A stretch of DNA of 38,080 nucleotides from Rhodobacteraceae bacterium EhC02 (GTDB lineage Bacteria; Pseudomonadota; Alphaproteobacteria; Rhodobacterales; Rhodobacteraceae), in the NCBI GenBank assembly GCA_001650895.1, contig LXYH01000007.1, positions 1 to 38,080 on the forward strand. Reading direction: 5' to 3'. The notes under the pieces were generated by a model. The model worked only from the letters and a program-made list of their open reading frames with translations. It had not been told where the DNA came from and searched no databases. Below are positions 1 through 8,291 of the stretch, in pieces; the first letter of the stretch is position 1; every line of letters starts with the position of its first letter. The translations under genes were made by a program, and so were the position numbers.

Positions 1-60
1 GTGTCGAGCGGGGGGGGAGGGGTAACGATGGAAAGCAACGTCAACCCCATGCACTGCGCC
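1..60 (+). pseudogene. 5' remnant of a small MHGARGG-type protein gene
   Basis: A G-rich Shine-Dalgarno-like tract followed by GTAACGATG and a reading frame starting MESNVNPMHCA aligns with the 5' end of the intact gene at 1352 (MKPCDNPIRPA, preceded by a G-rich tract and GTGACGATG). Similarity stops near base 60 and the frame closes with TAA at 73-75. The matching 3' half appears at about 568-727, so this looks like the detached 5' end of a gene interrupted by about 0.5 kb. It could also be the start of a separate decayed copy, because the left edge is cut by the window. Confidence 0.45.
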
Positions 61-137
61 TCAATTATGGTCTAAGTGGTGACAATCGGATCAACTTGCC
101 GAAAATTGATAACCTGACCCAATGGATTGGAGAAAAA

Positions 138-545
138 ATGCTAGAATCCGAGTTTAAAACAAGCGAACAGCGCATTGCAGACTTGCAGGCCCAAATCCAA
201 GATCAAGATGCTAAGATTGAGGCGTTGGTTTCATCAATAGCGCTTCTGGTGCTAGCTCAAGTTGAGAACCACGATGATGTAAGAATACCAAGGGAACTTG
301 GTCAATACTGTACTTCTAATCTGGATGCGGCGCGAGACGGCGGCACAGCACGAGTTCCCGCCCATGTCTTTAGGCGCAAGGGAGAACTATTTGCAGATTT
401 GTTGAACGAAATCCGCGGCCGAGATGATTTTCTGAGCCTATACTGGGTTCGCAGTATTCTGCCTTGGCGAGATGAACAGAGGTACAATCGAATTAGCAGG
501 ATACGTGCAACAATAGACCAAATTTGTGATCGAGTCGGTATTTGA
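138..545 (+). CDS. Orphan protein with N-terminal coiled coil
   Basis: A 135-residue protein I do not recognise. I chose the ATG at 138 because TGGAGA stands 4-9 bases before it; the upstream TTG at 96 has no ribosome binding site. Residues 1-35 form a heptad-rich amphipathic helix (IADLQAQIQDQDAKIEAL) and look like a coiled coil. The remainder is charged, with a C-terminal half rich in Arg and Asp and containing SLYWVRSILPW. There is no signal peptide or membrane segment, so it is probably cytoplasmic. Base composition is clearly AT-richer than the chromosome backbone to the right, which suggests transfer. It lies exactly in the interval that separates the two halves of a decayed neighbour gene, so it may be the cargo of an insertion. 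Confidence 0.6.
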   Translation: MLESEFKTSEQRIADLQAQIQDQDAKIEALVSSIALLVLAQVENHDDVRIPRELGQYCTSNLDAARDGGTARVPAHVFRRKGELFADLLNEIRGRDDFLSLYWVRSILPWRDEQRYNRISRIRATIDQICDRVGI

Positions 546-567
546 AAGAAAGTCATAAATTGAAATT

Positions 568-727
568 GCACATGGCCCCGAGATGCACAACAAAGGCCAA
601 GACCACATGTTGCCGCAGCAAAGGTCGCGCTGTGAACGGCTGGAATGTGTGCCAGTTGATGGCGCAAGAGGTGGCGCACCTTCCGGCCCTGCCAATGGCA
701 TGTGGCACCAGGGTGAAGGTCGGCTGA
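568..727 (+). pseudogene. Frameshifted copy of the small MHGARGGAPSG protein
   Basis: The DNA closely follows the intact gene at about 1397-1560. Both encode PRCT(T/A)KAKTT followed by an NGW segment. In this copy one base is missing inside the codons for the CRMHG motif, at about 653-659. The intact CRMHGARGGAPSGPANG frame therefore becomes CQLMAQEVAHLPALPMA and stops at 725-727, while the underlying bases (GGCGCAAGAGGTGGCGCACC) remain unchanged. A Cys of the first Cys pair is also altered (SRCKG to CRSKG). It is best read as a dead 3' half whose 5' half sits at 1-60. Confidence 0.75.
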
Positions 728-848
728 AGCTAGCACATCTTGGGGGTTAGCGACACCGACCCAACAACCTCATGAACGAAATTGAGTTATTCTTTGAACT
801 ATGCGACCATAGGCTGCAAAATTTGTTTGCACAGAGGGAAATGGGAAC

Positions 849-1286
849 TTGCTTAGGAAAAAACTGTCAGCCCTGGTCATCTTGACCTCGCTAGTTCCCG
901 GTATGGGGTATGCGCAAACTGCAACCACTCGAATGGCCGAATGCCTCGTTTCCTCCACTACAGGTGCCGAAAGAGTGGCATTGGCTAGATGGATTGGTTT
1001 CGCGATTATCGCTCACCCTTCCGTTAGCGAAAATGTGGCCGTTCCCAAGGTCGTGATTGATCAATCTGACCAAGAAATCGCTGAACTATTGACCCAGTTG
1101 ATGACGGACAGATGCCGAGCGCAATCGATTGCGTCACTGGCCGAAAGCGATGCAAGCTTTGAAAATGCTTTTGAAGTACTTGGCGCGGTAGCAATGGAAG
1201 AATTAATGAGAGACAAAGCCGTGGAGGCAAGAATAACCGCGTTTGCGGCACTTATTGATGAGTCCAGATTTTCTGGAATGGACTAA
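849..1286 (+). CDS. Small exported protein of unknown function
   Basis: A 145-residue protein starting at TTG 849, chosen because GAGGGA lies 9 bases upstream and the nearby ATG at 841 is in another frame. Residues 1-23 are a clear Sec signal peptide: basic MLRKK, hydrophobic core, and a predicted cut after GYA before QTATT. The mature part is about 122 residues, mostly helical, with two Cys (VECL-like AECLV and DRCRAQ) that could form a periplasmic disulfide. I do not recognise a family. AT-rich base use matches its neighbours at 138-545 and 1705-2130 and not the core genome. It stands alone, with no operon partner on its strand closer than the 1352 gene. Confidence 0.65.
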   Translation: MLRKKLSALVILTSLVPGMGYAQTATTRMAECLVSSTTGAERVALARWIGFAIIAHPSVSENVAVPKVVIDQSDQEIAELLTQLMTDRCRAQSIASLAESDASFENAFEVLGAVAMEELMRDKAVEARITAFAALIDESRFSGMD

Positions 1287-1351
1287 CTCATTTTGATGCA
1301 AGGTCTACCCAGTTTTTCTGGTCTCTATTCTGGGAGGGGGAGGGGGTGACG

Positions 1352-1642
1352 ATGAAACCATGCGACAACCCCATACGCCCTGCCCAGCGCCTTGCGGATG
1401 CCCCCCGGTGCACAGCAAAGGCCAAGACCACAGGTAGCCGCTGCAAAGGCCCTGCCGTGAACGGTTGGAAGGTTTGCCGGATGCATGGCGCAAGAGGTGG
1501 CGCACCTTCCGGCCCTGCCAATGGCATGTGGCGGCATGGTGAAAGGTCGGTCGAGGCCCAGCGCACGCGGCGAGAGATACAGGCACTTGCTCAGATTTCA
1601 AAAAGATGCGCGAGAGTTTTGGGGGCTGGACCAGTAAAGTAA
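1352..1642 (+). CDS. Small Cys/His protein with MHGARGGAPSG motif
   Basis: A 96-residue protein. The ATG at 1352 follows a strong G-rich ribosome binding tract (AGGGGG, 1341-1346); an in-frame GTG at 1346 is an alternative. The core is CTAKAKTTGSRCKGPAVNG followed by W-K-V-C and RMHGARGGAPSGPANG, which gives a C-x(10)-C-x(11)-C-x(2)-H pattern resembling a small zinc knuckle. Proteins with this C...C...C-MHGG(A/x)SG signature are common in alphaproteobacteria and in phage or mobile regions, where they are usually annotated as hypothetical; the function is unknown to me. A basic helix (RTRREIQALAQ) follows. A broken paralog lies at 568-727. Confidence 0.7.
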   Translation: MKPCDNPIRPAQRLADAPRCTAKAKTTGSRCKGPAVNGWKVCRMHGARGGAPSGPANGMWRHGERSVEAQRTRREIQALAQISKRCARVLGAGPVK

Positions 1643-1704
1643 AATTTGTCCCGTATCACCCGCCCCGCCTCTTGAGAAAAAATCTTTCTCAAAGCCGGAA
1701 GTTA

Positions 1705-2130
1705 TTATTTTGTCGACTCACAGAGGACATCACGAACAACCTCCAGGTCGCCATTAACTTGCTGGAACAACTGCGCAAGATTGCCAGCGTAGTTAACAGC
1801 ATCACTGCGATACCGATTGATAGTGAAGTAACCGTAAAAATTCCCATCTCGGTCTACTAAAACTGGCACTGAGTTATCTGTGGAATACTTGTTCCATGGA
1901 CTCGACGTGGAATACTTGCTGCCAAATGTTCCGTGCTTATTGAAAATACTGTCGCCGTTGTACTTACTACCTTTTCCATGTTTGTTGCAGATCGAGTTAG
2001 CATCATACTTATTGCATGTCAGACACCCCAGAAATTTATCGTGACCTACCCCTCCAAAAAGGAGGAGTTCCTTTGCGCTAACCGGGCTGGCGAGCAACGA
2101 AAGTGCCAAAGCAACAATGTACCTTTTCAT
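1705..2130 (-). CDS. Secreted protein with NKY/SKY repeats
   Basis: A 141-residue protein. The start at 2130 (ATGAAAAGG) is set by a TGAGGA ribosome binding site in the reverse strand; longer frames upstream lack one. Residues 1-19 are a signal peptide (MKRYIVALALSLLASPVSA). The mature N-terminus (KELLLFGGVGHDKFLGCLTC) is followed by about four imperfect repeats built on S-I-x-N-K-(Y/H)-G-x-x-G-S-K-Y: NKYDANSICNKHG, SKYNGDSIFNKHG, SKYSTSSPWNKYS. A VPVLVDRDGNFYGYFTINRY segment then closes the repeat part. Proteins with this architecture occur scattered in many bacteria as uncharacterised secreted proteins. The repeats may form a short beta-solenoid or surface-binding stalk, but that is inference. 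Base composition is AT-rich, like the rest of the left segment. Confidence 0.75.
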   Translation of the reverse strand: MKRYIVALALSLLASPVSAKELLLFGGVGHDKFLGCLTCNKYDANSICNKHGKGSKYNGDSIFNKHGTFGSKYSTSSPWNKYSTDNSVPVLVDRDGNFYGYFTINRYRSDAVNYAGNLAQLFQQVNGDLEVVRDVLCESTK

Positions 2131-2475
2131 ATATTTTTCCTCAGGAAACTTGCGGGCTACTTGCGAAAAATGCCGAATTAAGGTGGCGAAAATTGGGCGC
2201 TGCTTGACCTCATGTCCAGTCACTTCAGGCGACAGACAGGCTCGCCACGCCTCCTTGCCGCTACAAATAAGTTTGTCAGCTCTCAGTCGAACCGAGTGGG
2301 GGCCTAGCGATCTTGGTCGGACTTCTGGTCAGGGACCGGATGGGGTAAGTGGCGCACCATAAACCGCAACAAAAAAGGTTTTCGCTCAAAGACGCCCAAG
2401 CGTTTTTTCTTGGTGGGGCATTATGTTGGGTAGGCCTTCTGCGCCTTCGTTTTATCCAATGAAATCAAAGGTGGG
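2131..2475. other. Non-coding stretch left of tRNA-Ser
   Basis: No convincing gene. The small reading frames here lack ribosome binding sites and protein-like composition. At 2387-2410 a stem of about 8 bp including a G-U pair (AAAGACGC, loop CCAA, GCGTTTTTT) ends in a T-run and could be a plus-strand terminator. On the opposite strand it would lie about 70 bases past the tRNA. The stretch marks the transition from AT-rich accessory DNA to GC-rich backbone. Confidence 0.45.
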
Positions 2476-2565
2476 TGGCGGAGACGATGGGATTCGAACC
2501 CACGAGACCCTTTCGGGCCTACTCCCTTAGCAGGGGAGCGCCTTCGACCACTCGGCCACATCTCC
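2476..2565 (-). tRNA. tRNA-Ser(GCU)
   Basis: Read on the minus strand, the acceptor stem GGAGATG (5' end at 2565) pairs with CGTCTCC (2480-2486) with one G-U pair. It is followed by T8-G9, the D arm GCCGAGTGGTCGAAGGC, an anticodon stem-loop CTCCCCTGCTAAGGGAG with anticodon GCT, a long class II variable arm (GGCCCGAAAGGGTC) and a T arm with GGTTCGAATCC. The discriminator G and an encoded CCA occupy 2476-2479. The GCU anticodon reads AGC/AGU serine codons. The 3' end faces the AT-rich left segment, the usual geometry for an integration site. Confidence 0.97.
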
Positions 2566-2814
2566 GCGGATGGGTTTATCCATCACACGAGCGGGGGACA
2601 AGGGGAAAATAGGCGCAAACGCACATCTCGAAGGCTGGCCGCCTTGCCGGGTATCGCGGCCCGATGGACCGCCCCGGACCTGCGGGCGGGGGCCGATTGT
2701 CGGCTTGCGGGCACAGTCCGGCCTGGAAAGCGGCGGGCGGGGCGCGCGGGCATGGACATGATCACGGGTTTGACCTAGTCAAGTGGGGTGTGGTGTGTGA
2801 ACAGGGATGGTCCC

Positions 2815-5007
2815 ATGACGTTTGCGAAATCCGGCTGTCGCATGATCGGCAGAGCGCTGCTTCGCAAGCGTCCGCCAGCATGCCACGGCCCCGTGGCACT
2901 GGTGTTTTGCCTCGCCCTCGCGCAGCCCCTGCAGGCGCAGGATCTGACGGGGCTTGCGCTTTCCGGCAACTCCCGCGACATCCCCGGCTTCAACCTCAAC
3001 GGCGCGCCGGGCCTGATCGAGATGCCCAGCGCCGCGATGGCACCGGATGCCACATTGTCGGGCAGCCTGTCGCGGATCGGGGGGATCACGCGCAGCACGA
3101 TAACCTTTCAGATCACGCCGCGCCTGTCGGGCAGCTTCCGCTACGCCGCCCTTGACGGGCTGACCCGGCTGGGGGGGCAACCCCTGCCCGGCCTTGACGG
3201 TCAGACCTATTACGACCGCAGCTTCGATCTGCGCTACCAGGTCCTGCGCGAAGGGCGCTATCGTCCGGCCGTCACCATCGGCTTGCAGGATTTCGCCGGC
3301 ACCTCGCTTTACGGGGCCGAATATATCGTGGCCAGCAAAAGCCTGACGCCGCAGTTGCGCGTCACAGGCGGTCTGGGCTGGGGGCGCCTTGGCACCCGGA
3401 ACCCGTTCGCCAGCACGGGCGCACGGCCCACCGACTTGCTGGAACAGGGCGGCGTGCCCAGCTATGACCGCTGGTTTCGTGGCGACATGGCCGCTTTTGG
3501 CGGGGTGGAATGGGCAGTGAACGACCGGCTGACCCTGAAGGCGGAATATTCATCCGACGCCTTTTCGGAAGAGGTGTCGAACGGTCTGCTCTCGTCCAAG
3601 ACAGCCTGGAACATCGGCGTGGATTACCGGATCGCCGAGGGGGTGCAGGCCTCTGTGGTGGCGTTGCAAGGCACGACCATCGGAGCGCAAATCACTTTGC
3701 ACACCAATCCGCGCAGCACAGGCGTACCGGGCGGCACCGAAACGGCCCCTGCGCCGGTCTACCGCCGCACCGCGCCGGAACGGCGGGATCTTGGCTGGCA
3801 GCAGGACAGCGGGCAGAAGGACAGCCTGCCCGCACAACTGGCCCAGGCGCTGAACCGCGAGCGCCTTGTCATGGATGGACTGACGCTATCGGCCGATCGC
3901 GCCACCCTGCGACTGGTCAACCCTGTCTATGCCTCGGAACCCCAGGCCATCGGGCGCAGCGCGCGTATCATGTCGCGCATCCTGCCCGGATCGATCGAGA
4001 CTTTCGTGATCGTGCCCGTGGTCAATGGCATGGCCATGTCGGCCATCACCCTGCGGCGCAGTGACCTGGAAAACCTTGAGAACGCACCCGCCTCTGCCCT
4101 GCTGGATGTCACGCGGATCACGGCAGCCCCGGATACGGCCCGTGACCCGGCGCAGGGAACCACCCCGGCCCTGACATGGTCATTCGGGCCGAACCTGCGC
4201 TACAGCCTGTTCGACCCGGACAGCCCGGTGCGCGCAGATCTTCTGGCCACGGCGCGGGCGGATCTGCGCCTCGCCCCCGGCCTGATCCTGTCCGGCGCCG
4301 CATCCAAACGCCTGGCGGGCAATCTGGACAGCATCGGCCGGCGTGATGCCTCGGCCCTGCCCCGTGTCCGGACCGACTATGCGCTTTATGCCCGCGAGGG
4401 TGACCCGTCGATCGACCATCTGACACTGACACATTACATGCGACCGGGGCGCGATCTCTATGCGCGGGTATCGGCGGGCTATCTGGAACAGATGTATGCG
4501 GGCCTCTCGGCCGAACTTCTGTGGAAACCCGTGGACAGCCGTCTTGCGCTGGGGATCGAGGTGAACCAGGTCCGGCAGCGCGATTTCGACCAGCTTTTCG
4601 GCCTGCGCGACTACGAGGTGACGACGGGCCATGTCTCGGCCTATTACGATCTGGGCCAGGGCTTCCACGGCCAGCTGGATATCGGCCGCTACCTGGCCGG
4701 GGATGTCGGGGCGACCTTCAGCCTAGATCGGGAATTCGCGAATGGCTGGCGTCTGGGCGTGTTCGCGACCTTGACCGATGTCTCGCCCGAAGACTTCGGC
4801 GAAGGATCCTTCGACAAGGGGTTCCGGATCACCGTGCCCATTGGTCACGTGTTGGGGCAACCGTCGCGGCGACAGGGCAACCTGACGGTTCGCCCGCTGA
4901 CACGTGACGGTGGTGCGCGCCTGGATCTGCGGGATCGGCTTTATGAACAGGTGCGCGACTACCACCGGCCGGAGCTGGAAAAGAAATGGGGGCGTGTCTG
5001 GAGATGA
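2815..5007 (+). CDS. yjbH: YjbH-family exopolysaccharide outer-membrane protein
   Basis: A 730-residue protein. I chose the ATG at 2815 because AGGGA lies 7 bases upstream; a GTG at 2788 is in frame but weaker. The N-terminus MTFAKSGCRMIGRALLRKRP and following hydrophobic stretch form a signal peptide ending LAQPLQAQ. The mature protein begins with a GFNLNGAPGLIEMPSA segment and continues with many alternating strands ending in aromatic residues, typical of the YjbH/GfcD (YmcA) beta-barrel family. The C-terminus carries the usual YxQVRDYHRPELEKKWG tail. In E. coli the family belongs to the yjbEFGH and gfc operons, linked to exopolysaccharide or capsule export across the outer membrane. Its stop overlaps or abuts the yjbF start, so the two are translationally coupled. 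Confidence 0.88.
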   Translation: MTFAKSGCRMIGRALLRKRPPACHGPVALVFCLALAQPLQAQDLTGLALSGNSRDIPGFNLNGAPGLIEMPSAAMAPDATLSGSLSRIGGITRSTITFQITPRLSGSFRYAALDGLTRLGGQPLPGLDGQTYYDRSFDLRYQVLREGRYRPAVTIGLQDFAGTSLYGAEYIVASKSLTPQLRVTGGLGWGRLGTRNPFASTGARPTDLLEQGGVPSYDRWFRGDMAAFGGVEWAVNDRLTLKAEYSSDAFSEEVSNGLLSSKTAWNIGVDYRIAEGVQASVVALQGTTIGAQITLHTNPRSTGVPGGTETAPAPVYRRTAPERRDLGWQQDSGQKDSLPAQLAQALNRERLVMDGLTLSADRATLRLVNPVYASEPQAIGRSARIMSRILPGSIETFVIVPVVNGMAMSAITLRRSDLENLENAPASALLDVTRITAAPDTARDPAQGTTPALTWSFGPNLRYSLFDPDSPVRADLLATARADLRLAPGLILSGAASKRLAGNLDSIGRRDASALPRVRTDYALYAREGDPSIDHLTLTHYMRPGRDLYARVSAGYLEQMYAGLSAELLWKPVDSRLALGIEVNQVRQRDFDQLFGLRDYEVTTGHVSAYYDLGQGFHGQLDIGRYLAGDVGATFSLDREFANGWRLGVFATLTDVSPEDFGEGSFDKGFRITVPIGHVLGQPSRRQGNLTVRPLTRDGGARLDLRDRLYEQVRDYHRPELEKKWGRVWR

Positions 5008-5009
5008 GG

Positions 5010-5708
5010 ATGGCGGATCTCTTGCCGAACCGGTCCACTGCAGCGCGACTGCTGGCCGCAGCGTTGGTGGCCACGCAACTGGCAGGGTGCAGCAATGACC
5101 CGACCCGGATCAACTATGGCGCGCTGTCCAAGGGTGTCGCCGCCCAACTGGGCGTGGCCCTGCCGTTCGGAGGGTCTGCCCCCGCGCTGTCGCAGGGTCT
5201 TGCCGATCCGGCCCTGGTCCTTGCGCAGACAAACGCGCCCGTGACGCTGGCGCAACCCATGAACGGAACCGCGCCCTTCTACATGGTCGGCGTGCGCGAC
5301 AACGGCCCCTGGCGCACCTATGCGACAGGCACCCGCCAGACGCTGGTCCTGCGGCAAGGGCTTGTGACGGCCACACGCGGGCTGGGGCGTGATCTGATGG
5401 CATCCGAGGTCGACCAAACACTGGCGCTGCTGCGATCCGGCAAGCCTGGCCAGGCCAGGCGCGTCATGCAGGTACTGGATGGCGAGGACATCACGCGCGA
5501 GATCGCGCTGGATTGCACCCTTGCCGTTGGGGGGCAAACCCGGACGGCAACCGGACTGACGGGGCGCGCCATGACCGAAGACTGCGCAGCGGGCGATCTG
5601 CGGTTTCGCAACAGCTATGTCGTCGACGCGGCGGGGATGGTGATCCAGTCCCGGCAATGGCTGCCCACGCTGGTCGGACCGTTGTCACTTCAGGTGCTCC
5701 GCCCCTGA
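5010..5708 (+). CDS. yjbF: YjbF-family outer-membrane lipoprotein
   Basis: A 232-residue protein. The ATG at 5010 has GGAG 6 bases upstream; ATG 5004, which overlaps the yjbH TGA, is an alternative. The signal peptide ends in a lipobox (ATQLAGC, followed by SND), so it is a lipoprotein, with Ser at +2 favouring the outer membrane. The remainder (FYMVGVRDNGPWRTYATG, LVLRQGLVTATRGLGRDLMA) is characteristic of the YjbF/GfcB group, which accompanies YjbH in exopolysaccharide loci. The E. coli operon order is yjbE-F-G-H; here H precedes F, no yjbG is visible, and a YjbE-like gene lies downstream on the opposite strand. Confidence 0.88.
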   Translation: MADLLPNRSTAARLLAAALVATQLAGCSNDPTRINYGALSKGVAAQLGVALPFGGSAPALSQGLADPALVLAQTNAPVTLAQPMNGTAPFYMVGVRDNGPWRTYATGTRQTLVLRQGLVTATRGLGRDLMASEVDQTLALLRSGKPGQARRVMQVLDGEDITREIALDCTLAVGGQTRTATGLTGRAMTEDCAAGDLRFRNSYVVDAAGMVIQSRQWLPTLVGPLSLQVLRP

Positions 5709-5735
5709 GACGCCGCCGTTCTCGGGCCGATCGAA

Positions 5736-5766
5736 CAAAAAAGGCACCCAATGGGTGCCTTTTTCT
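5736..5766. terminator. Bidirectional rho-independent terminator
   Basis: AAAAAAGGCACCCA is followed directly by ATGGGTGCCTTTTTC, giving an 8-bp GC-rich stem (GGCACCCA/TGGGTGCC, with a very short loop) flanked by an A-run on the left and a T-run on the right. It can end transcripts from yjbHF on the plus strand and from the yjbE-like gene on the minus strand. Confidence 0.9.
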
Positions 5767-5788
5767 GTTTTCCGCGATCCGGTCGGGA

Positions 5789-6016
5789 TCAGTTCGTGCC
5801 GGTGCCGCTGCTGGCCCCTGCCACGGTGACGGTCACCAGGCCCAGCGTGGCCAATGTCACGACCGTCGTAACCGACGCACCGCCAAGAATGCCACCGGCA
5901 ATCGGCGCGCCCTGCGAGGACCGGATGGTCAGATCATCAGCGGGGTTTGCATCATTCGCCAGAACCGGCGTAACCGATGCAGCGGCGATTGCGGCTGCGA
6001 GGGCAATTTTTTTCAT
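5789..6016 (-). CDS. yjbE: YjbE-like small secreted Gly/Ala/Thr protein
   Basis: A 75-residue protein starting at ATG 6016 after a TGGAGA ribosome binding site. Residues 1-20 are a signal peptide (MKKIALAAAIAAASVTPVLA). The mature 55 residues are low complexity: a short acidic segment (NDANPADDL), a GGILGGASVTT segment, a hydrophobic Val/Thr/Leu stretch (TTVVTLATLGLVTVTVAGA) and a Ser/Gly/Thr tail. This matches the style of E. coli YjbE, a small exported protein of the exopolysaccharide operon with no known activity. Assignment rests on composition and on the neighbouring yjbH and yjbF, so it is tentative. An AT-rich upstream region (6020-6180) is its probable promoter and contains an imperfect inverted repeat GGGTTAC...GTTACCC at 6064-6083. 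Confidence 0.65.
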   Translation of the reverse strand: MKKIALAAAIAAASVTPVLANDANPADDLTIRSSQGAPIAGGILGGASVTTVVTLATLGLVTVTVAGASSGTGTN

Positions 6017-6253
6017 AACATTCTCCAACATTGAACCAAACAAAAAGGCGTCGCCTCTGCGTCAGGGTTACTACAAAGTTACCCTTCGCGGAAGGTGGCA
6101 TCTCCCTGCTTTCGGCATTTATGTCGAAAAATCTGTACTATTGATTAAAATTGCCACGGAACAGCCTGCGCACCCGTCGCGATCCATGCCTTTACGTCAC
6201 CCTGCCGGCCCAGGTTCACCCCGAAAGCTCACATCTGTCGGCAGGGCGATGGA

Positions 6254-7351
6254 TCAGGTGTTGAACAGGAAATGCAGCACATCGCCATCCTTGACGACAT
6301 AGCCTTTGCCTTCCGATCGCATCTTGCCCGCTTCCTTGGCCGGCTGCTCGCCGCCCAGCGTCACGAAATCATCATAGGCGATGGTTTCCGCGCGGATGAA
6401 TCCACGCTCGAAATCACCGTGGATCACGCCCGCGGCCTGTGGCGCGGCGGTGCCCTGACGGATCGTCCAGGCGCGCGCTTCCTTGGGGCCGACAGTGAAA
6501 TAGGTCTCAAGGTGCAGCAGCGCGTAGCCTGCGCGAATCAAACGGTCCAGACCAGGTTCTTCCAGACCCATTTCGGACAGGAACATCTGGGCTTCTTCTT
6601 CGTCCAGCTGGCTGATCTCTTCTTCGATCCGTGCGGAAATCACGACATGCGAATTGCCTTGTGCCGCCGCCATCTCGGCCACGCGGGCCGACAATGCATT
6701 GCCTGTGCCCGCGTCTTCCTCGGCCACGTTGCACACGTAAAGCACCGGTTTGGTGGTCAGCAGCTGCAGCATCCGCCAGGCCTTTGCATCCTCGGCATCG
6801 ACCTGAACAGTGCGCGCAGGCTTGCCCGCCTCAAGCGCGGCCAGGGCCTTGCGCAGCAGCGTGTCCTGCTGCACGGCATCCTTGTCACCACCCTTGATCT
6901 TGCGCACCAGCCCCTGAAGCCGCTTCTCGATGCTTTCCATATCGGCCAGCATCAGCTCCATCTCGATGGTTTCGGCATCGCTGACAGGGTCAACACGGCC
7001 TTCGACATGGGTGATGTCATCGTCTTCGAAACACCGCAAAACATGGGCGATAGCATCGCATTCGCGGATATTGGCCAGGAACTGGTTGCCCAGGCCTTCA
7101 CCCTTCGATGCGCCTTTCACAAGGCCTGCGATATCGACAAAGGTCATCCGCGTCGGGATGATCTGCTTGGATCCCGCAATCTTCGCCAGGGTATCCAGCC
7201 GATGATCCGGCACGGCGACTTCGCCCACGTTCGGCTCGATCGTGCAGAACGGGAAATTCGCCGCCTGCGCCGCCGCTGTCCGGGTCAGCGCATTGAACAG
7301 CGTCGACTTGCCCACGTTGGGCAGTCCCACGATTCCCATCTTGAAACCCAT
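6254..7351 (-). CDS. ychF: Redox/translation-associated ATPase YchF (OLA1 family)
   Basis: A 365-residue protein. ATG 7351 is preceded by AAGGAGG in the reverse strand, which rules out the longer frame to 7426. The sequence opens [17 protein letters not shown] with the Walker A/G1 loop. It continues with [16 protein letters not shown], the G3 motif [20 protein letters not shown], a central coiled-coil insertion (about 130-200), the atypical G4 region ([11 protein letters not shown]) and a C-terminal TGS domain ([22 protein letters not shown]). Length and motifs are those of YchF, a universally conserved Obg-type ATPase that binds ribosomes and affects translation initiation and oxidative-stress responses. 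In many bacteria it lies beside pth and rplY, which are here 4-5 kb to the right. Confidence 0.98.
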   Translation of the reverse strand: MGFKMGIVGLPNVGKSTLFNALTRTAAAQAANFPFCTIEPNVGEVAVPDHRLDTLAKIAGSKQIIPTRMTFVDIAGLVKGASKGEGLGNQFLANIRECDAIAHVLRCFEDDDITHVEGRVDPVSDAETIEMELMLADMESIEKRLQGLVRKIKGGDKDAVQQDTLLRKALAALEAGKPARTVQVDAEDAKAWRMLQLLTTKPVLYVCNVAEEDAGTGNALSARVAEMAAAQGNSHVVISARIEEEISQLDEEEAQMFLSEMGLEEPGLDRLIRAGYALLHLETYFTVGPKEARAWTIRQGTAAPQAAGVIHGDFERGFIRAETIAYDDFVTLGGEQPAKEAGKMRSEGKGYVVKDGDVLHFLFNT

Positions 7352-7487
7352 CTGCGGCCTCCTTGTCTGCAACGCTCCGCTCTTAAGCCGGGGCGGCGCG
7401 CGGGGCAAGGGCGCAGACTGCATCAAGGATTGAGTTTACCTCGCGTTTGCGGCACATCGGGGCAATCGCAGGGAAGGACAGCCGCCA

Positions 7488-8279
7488 ATGACTCGTATCG
7501 ACGCCAAATTCGCCACCCTCAAGGCCGAGGGAAAGAAAGCCTTCGTGGCTTATGTCATGGCGGGCGATCCGGATTACGCGACCTCGCTTGAGCTGATCAA
7601 GGGGCTGCCCGCCGCCGGCGTGGACATCATCGAGATGGGCCTGCCCTTCACCGATCCCATGGCGGACGGCGAAACCATTCAGCTGGCCGGACAGCGCGCG
7701 CTCGAGGCGGGCCAGACCCTGCAGAAGACGCTGGATATGGCGGCAGAATTCCGCCAGACCGACAACACGACCCCGATCGTGATGATGGGTTACTACAACC
7801 CGATCTTCAATCGCGGGGTCGACCGCTTTCTGGTTGATGCCAAGGCGGCGGGGATCGACGGGCTGATCGTCGTCGACCTGCCCCCGGAAGAAGATGACGA
7901 ACTGTGCATCCCCGCGCAGAACGCCGGGCTCAACTTCATCCGCCTGGCCACACCGACCACCGATGACAAGCGCCTGCCCAAGGTGCTGCAGAATACCAGC
8001 GGGTTCGTCTATTACGTGTCGATCACCGGGATCACCGGCTCGGCCGAGGCCAGCGCCGCCGATGTTGCCCCCGAAGTGGCGCGGATCAAATCGCAGACCG
8101 ATCTGCCGCTGATCGTGGGCTTCGGCATCAAGACGCCCGAGGCCGCGCAGGGCATTGCCGCCGTCGCCGATGGCTGCGTCGTGGGCAGCGCCATTGTCGC
8201 GGAACTGGCAAAGGGCCGCCCGGTGGCCGATGTGCTGGCCTTCGTGCGGTCGCTGGCGGACGGCGCGCATCGCGCCTGA
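7488..8279 (+). CDS. trpA: Tryptophan synthase alpha chain
   Basis: A 263-residue protein with ATG 7488 after GGAAGGA. It has the TIM-barrel signature of Trp[21 protein letters not shown], the catalytic Glu in [16 protein letters not shown], and the catalytic Asp region [11 protein letters not shown]. It also has the mobile-loop [11 protein letters not shown] and the phosphate-binding GFGIKTPE. TrpA cleaves indole-3-glycerol phosphate to indole and glyceraldehyde 3-phosphate, passing indole to TrpB. trpB lies about 7 kb away on the other strand, so the alpha and beta genes are not in one operon here, although their products must form the alpha2-beta2 complex. Confidence 0.98.
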   Translation: MTRIDAKFATLKAEGKKAFVAYVMAGDPDYATSLELIKGLPAAGVDIIEMGLPFTDPMADGETIQLAGQRALEAGQTLQKTLDMAAEFRQTDNTTPIVMMGYYNPIFNRGVDRFLVDAKAAGIDGLIVVDLPPEEDDELCIPAQNAGLNFIRLATPTTDDKRLPKVLQNTSGFVYYVSITGITGSAEASAADVAPEVARIKSQTDLPLIVGFGIKTPEAAQGIAAVADGCVVGSAIVAELAKGRPVADVLAFVRSLADGAHRA

Positions 8280-8291
8280 CAGGATCAGGCC

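Noticed and set aside
2770-2782. TTGACCTAGTCAA palindrome before yjbH
   Set aside because: Only 5-base arms; too short to claim an operator without other copies.
6272-7591. 439-residue open frame on the plus strand
   Set aside because: It is antisense to ychF and runs into trpA; its His/Arg/Gln-rich composition is that of a reverse-complement shadow of a GC-rich gene and it has no ribosome binding site.
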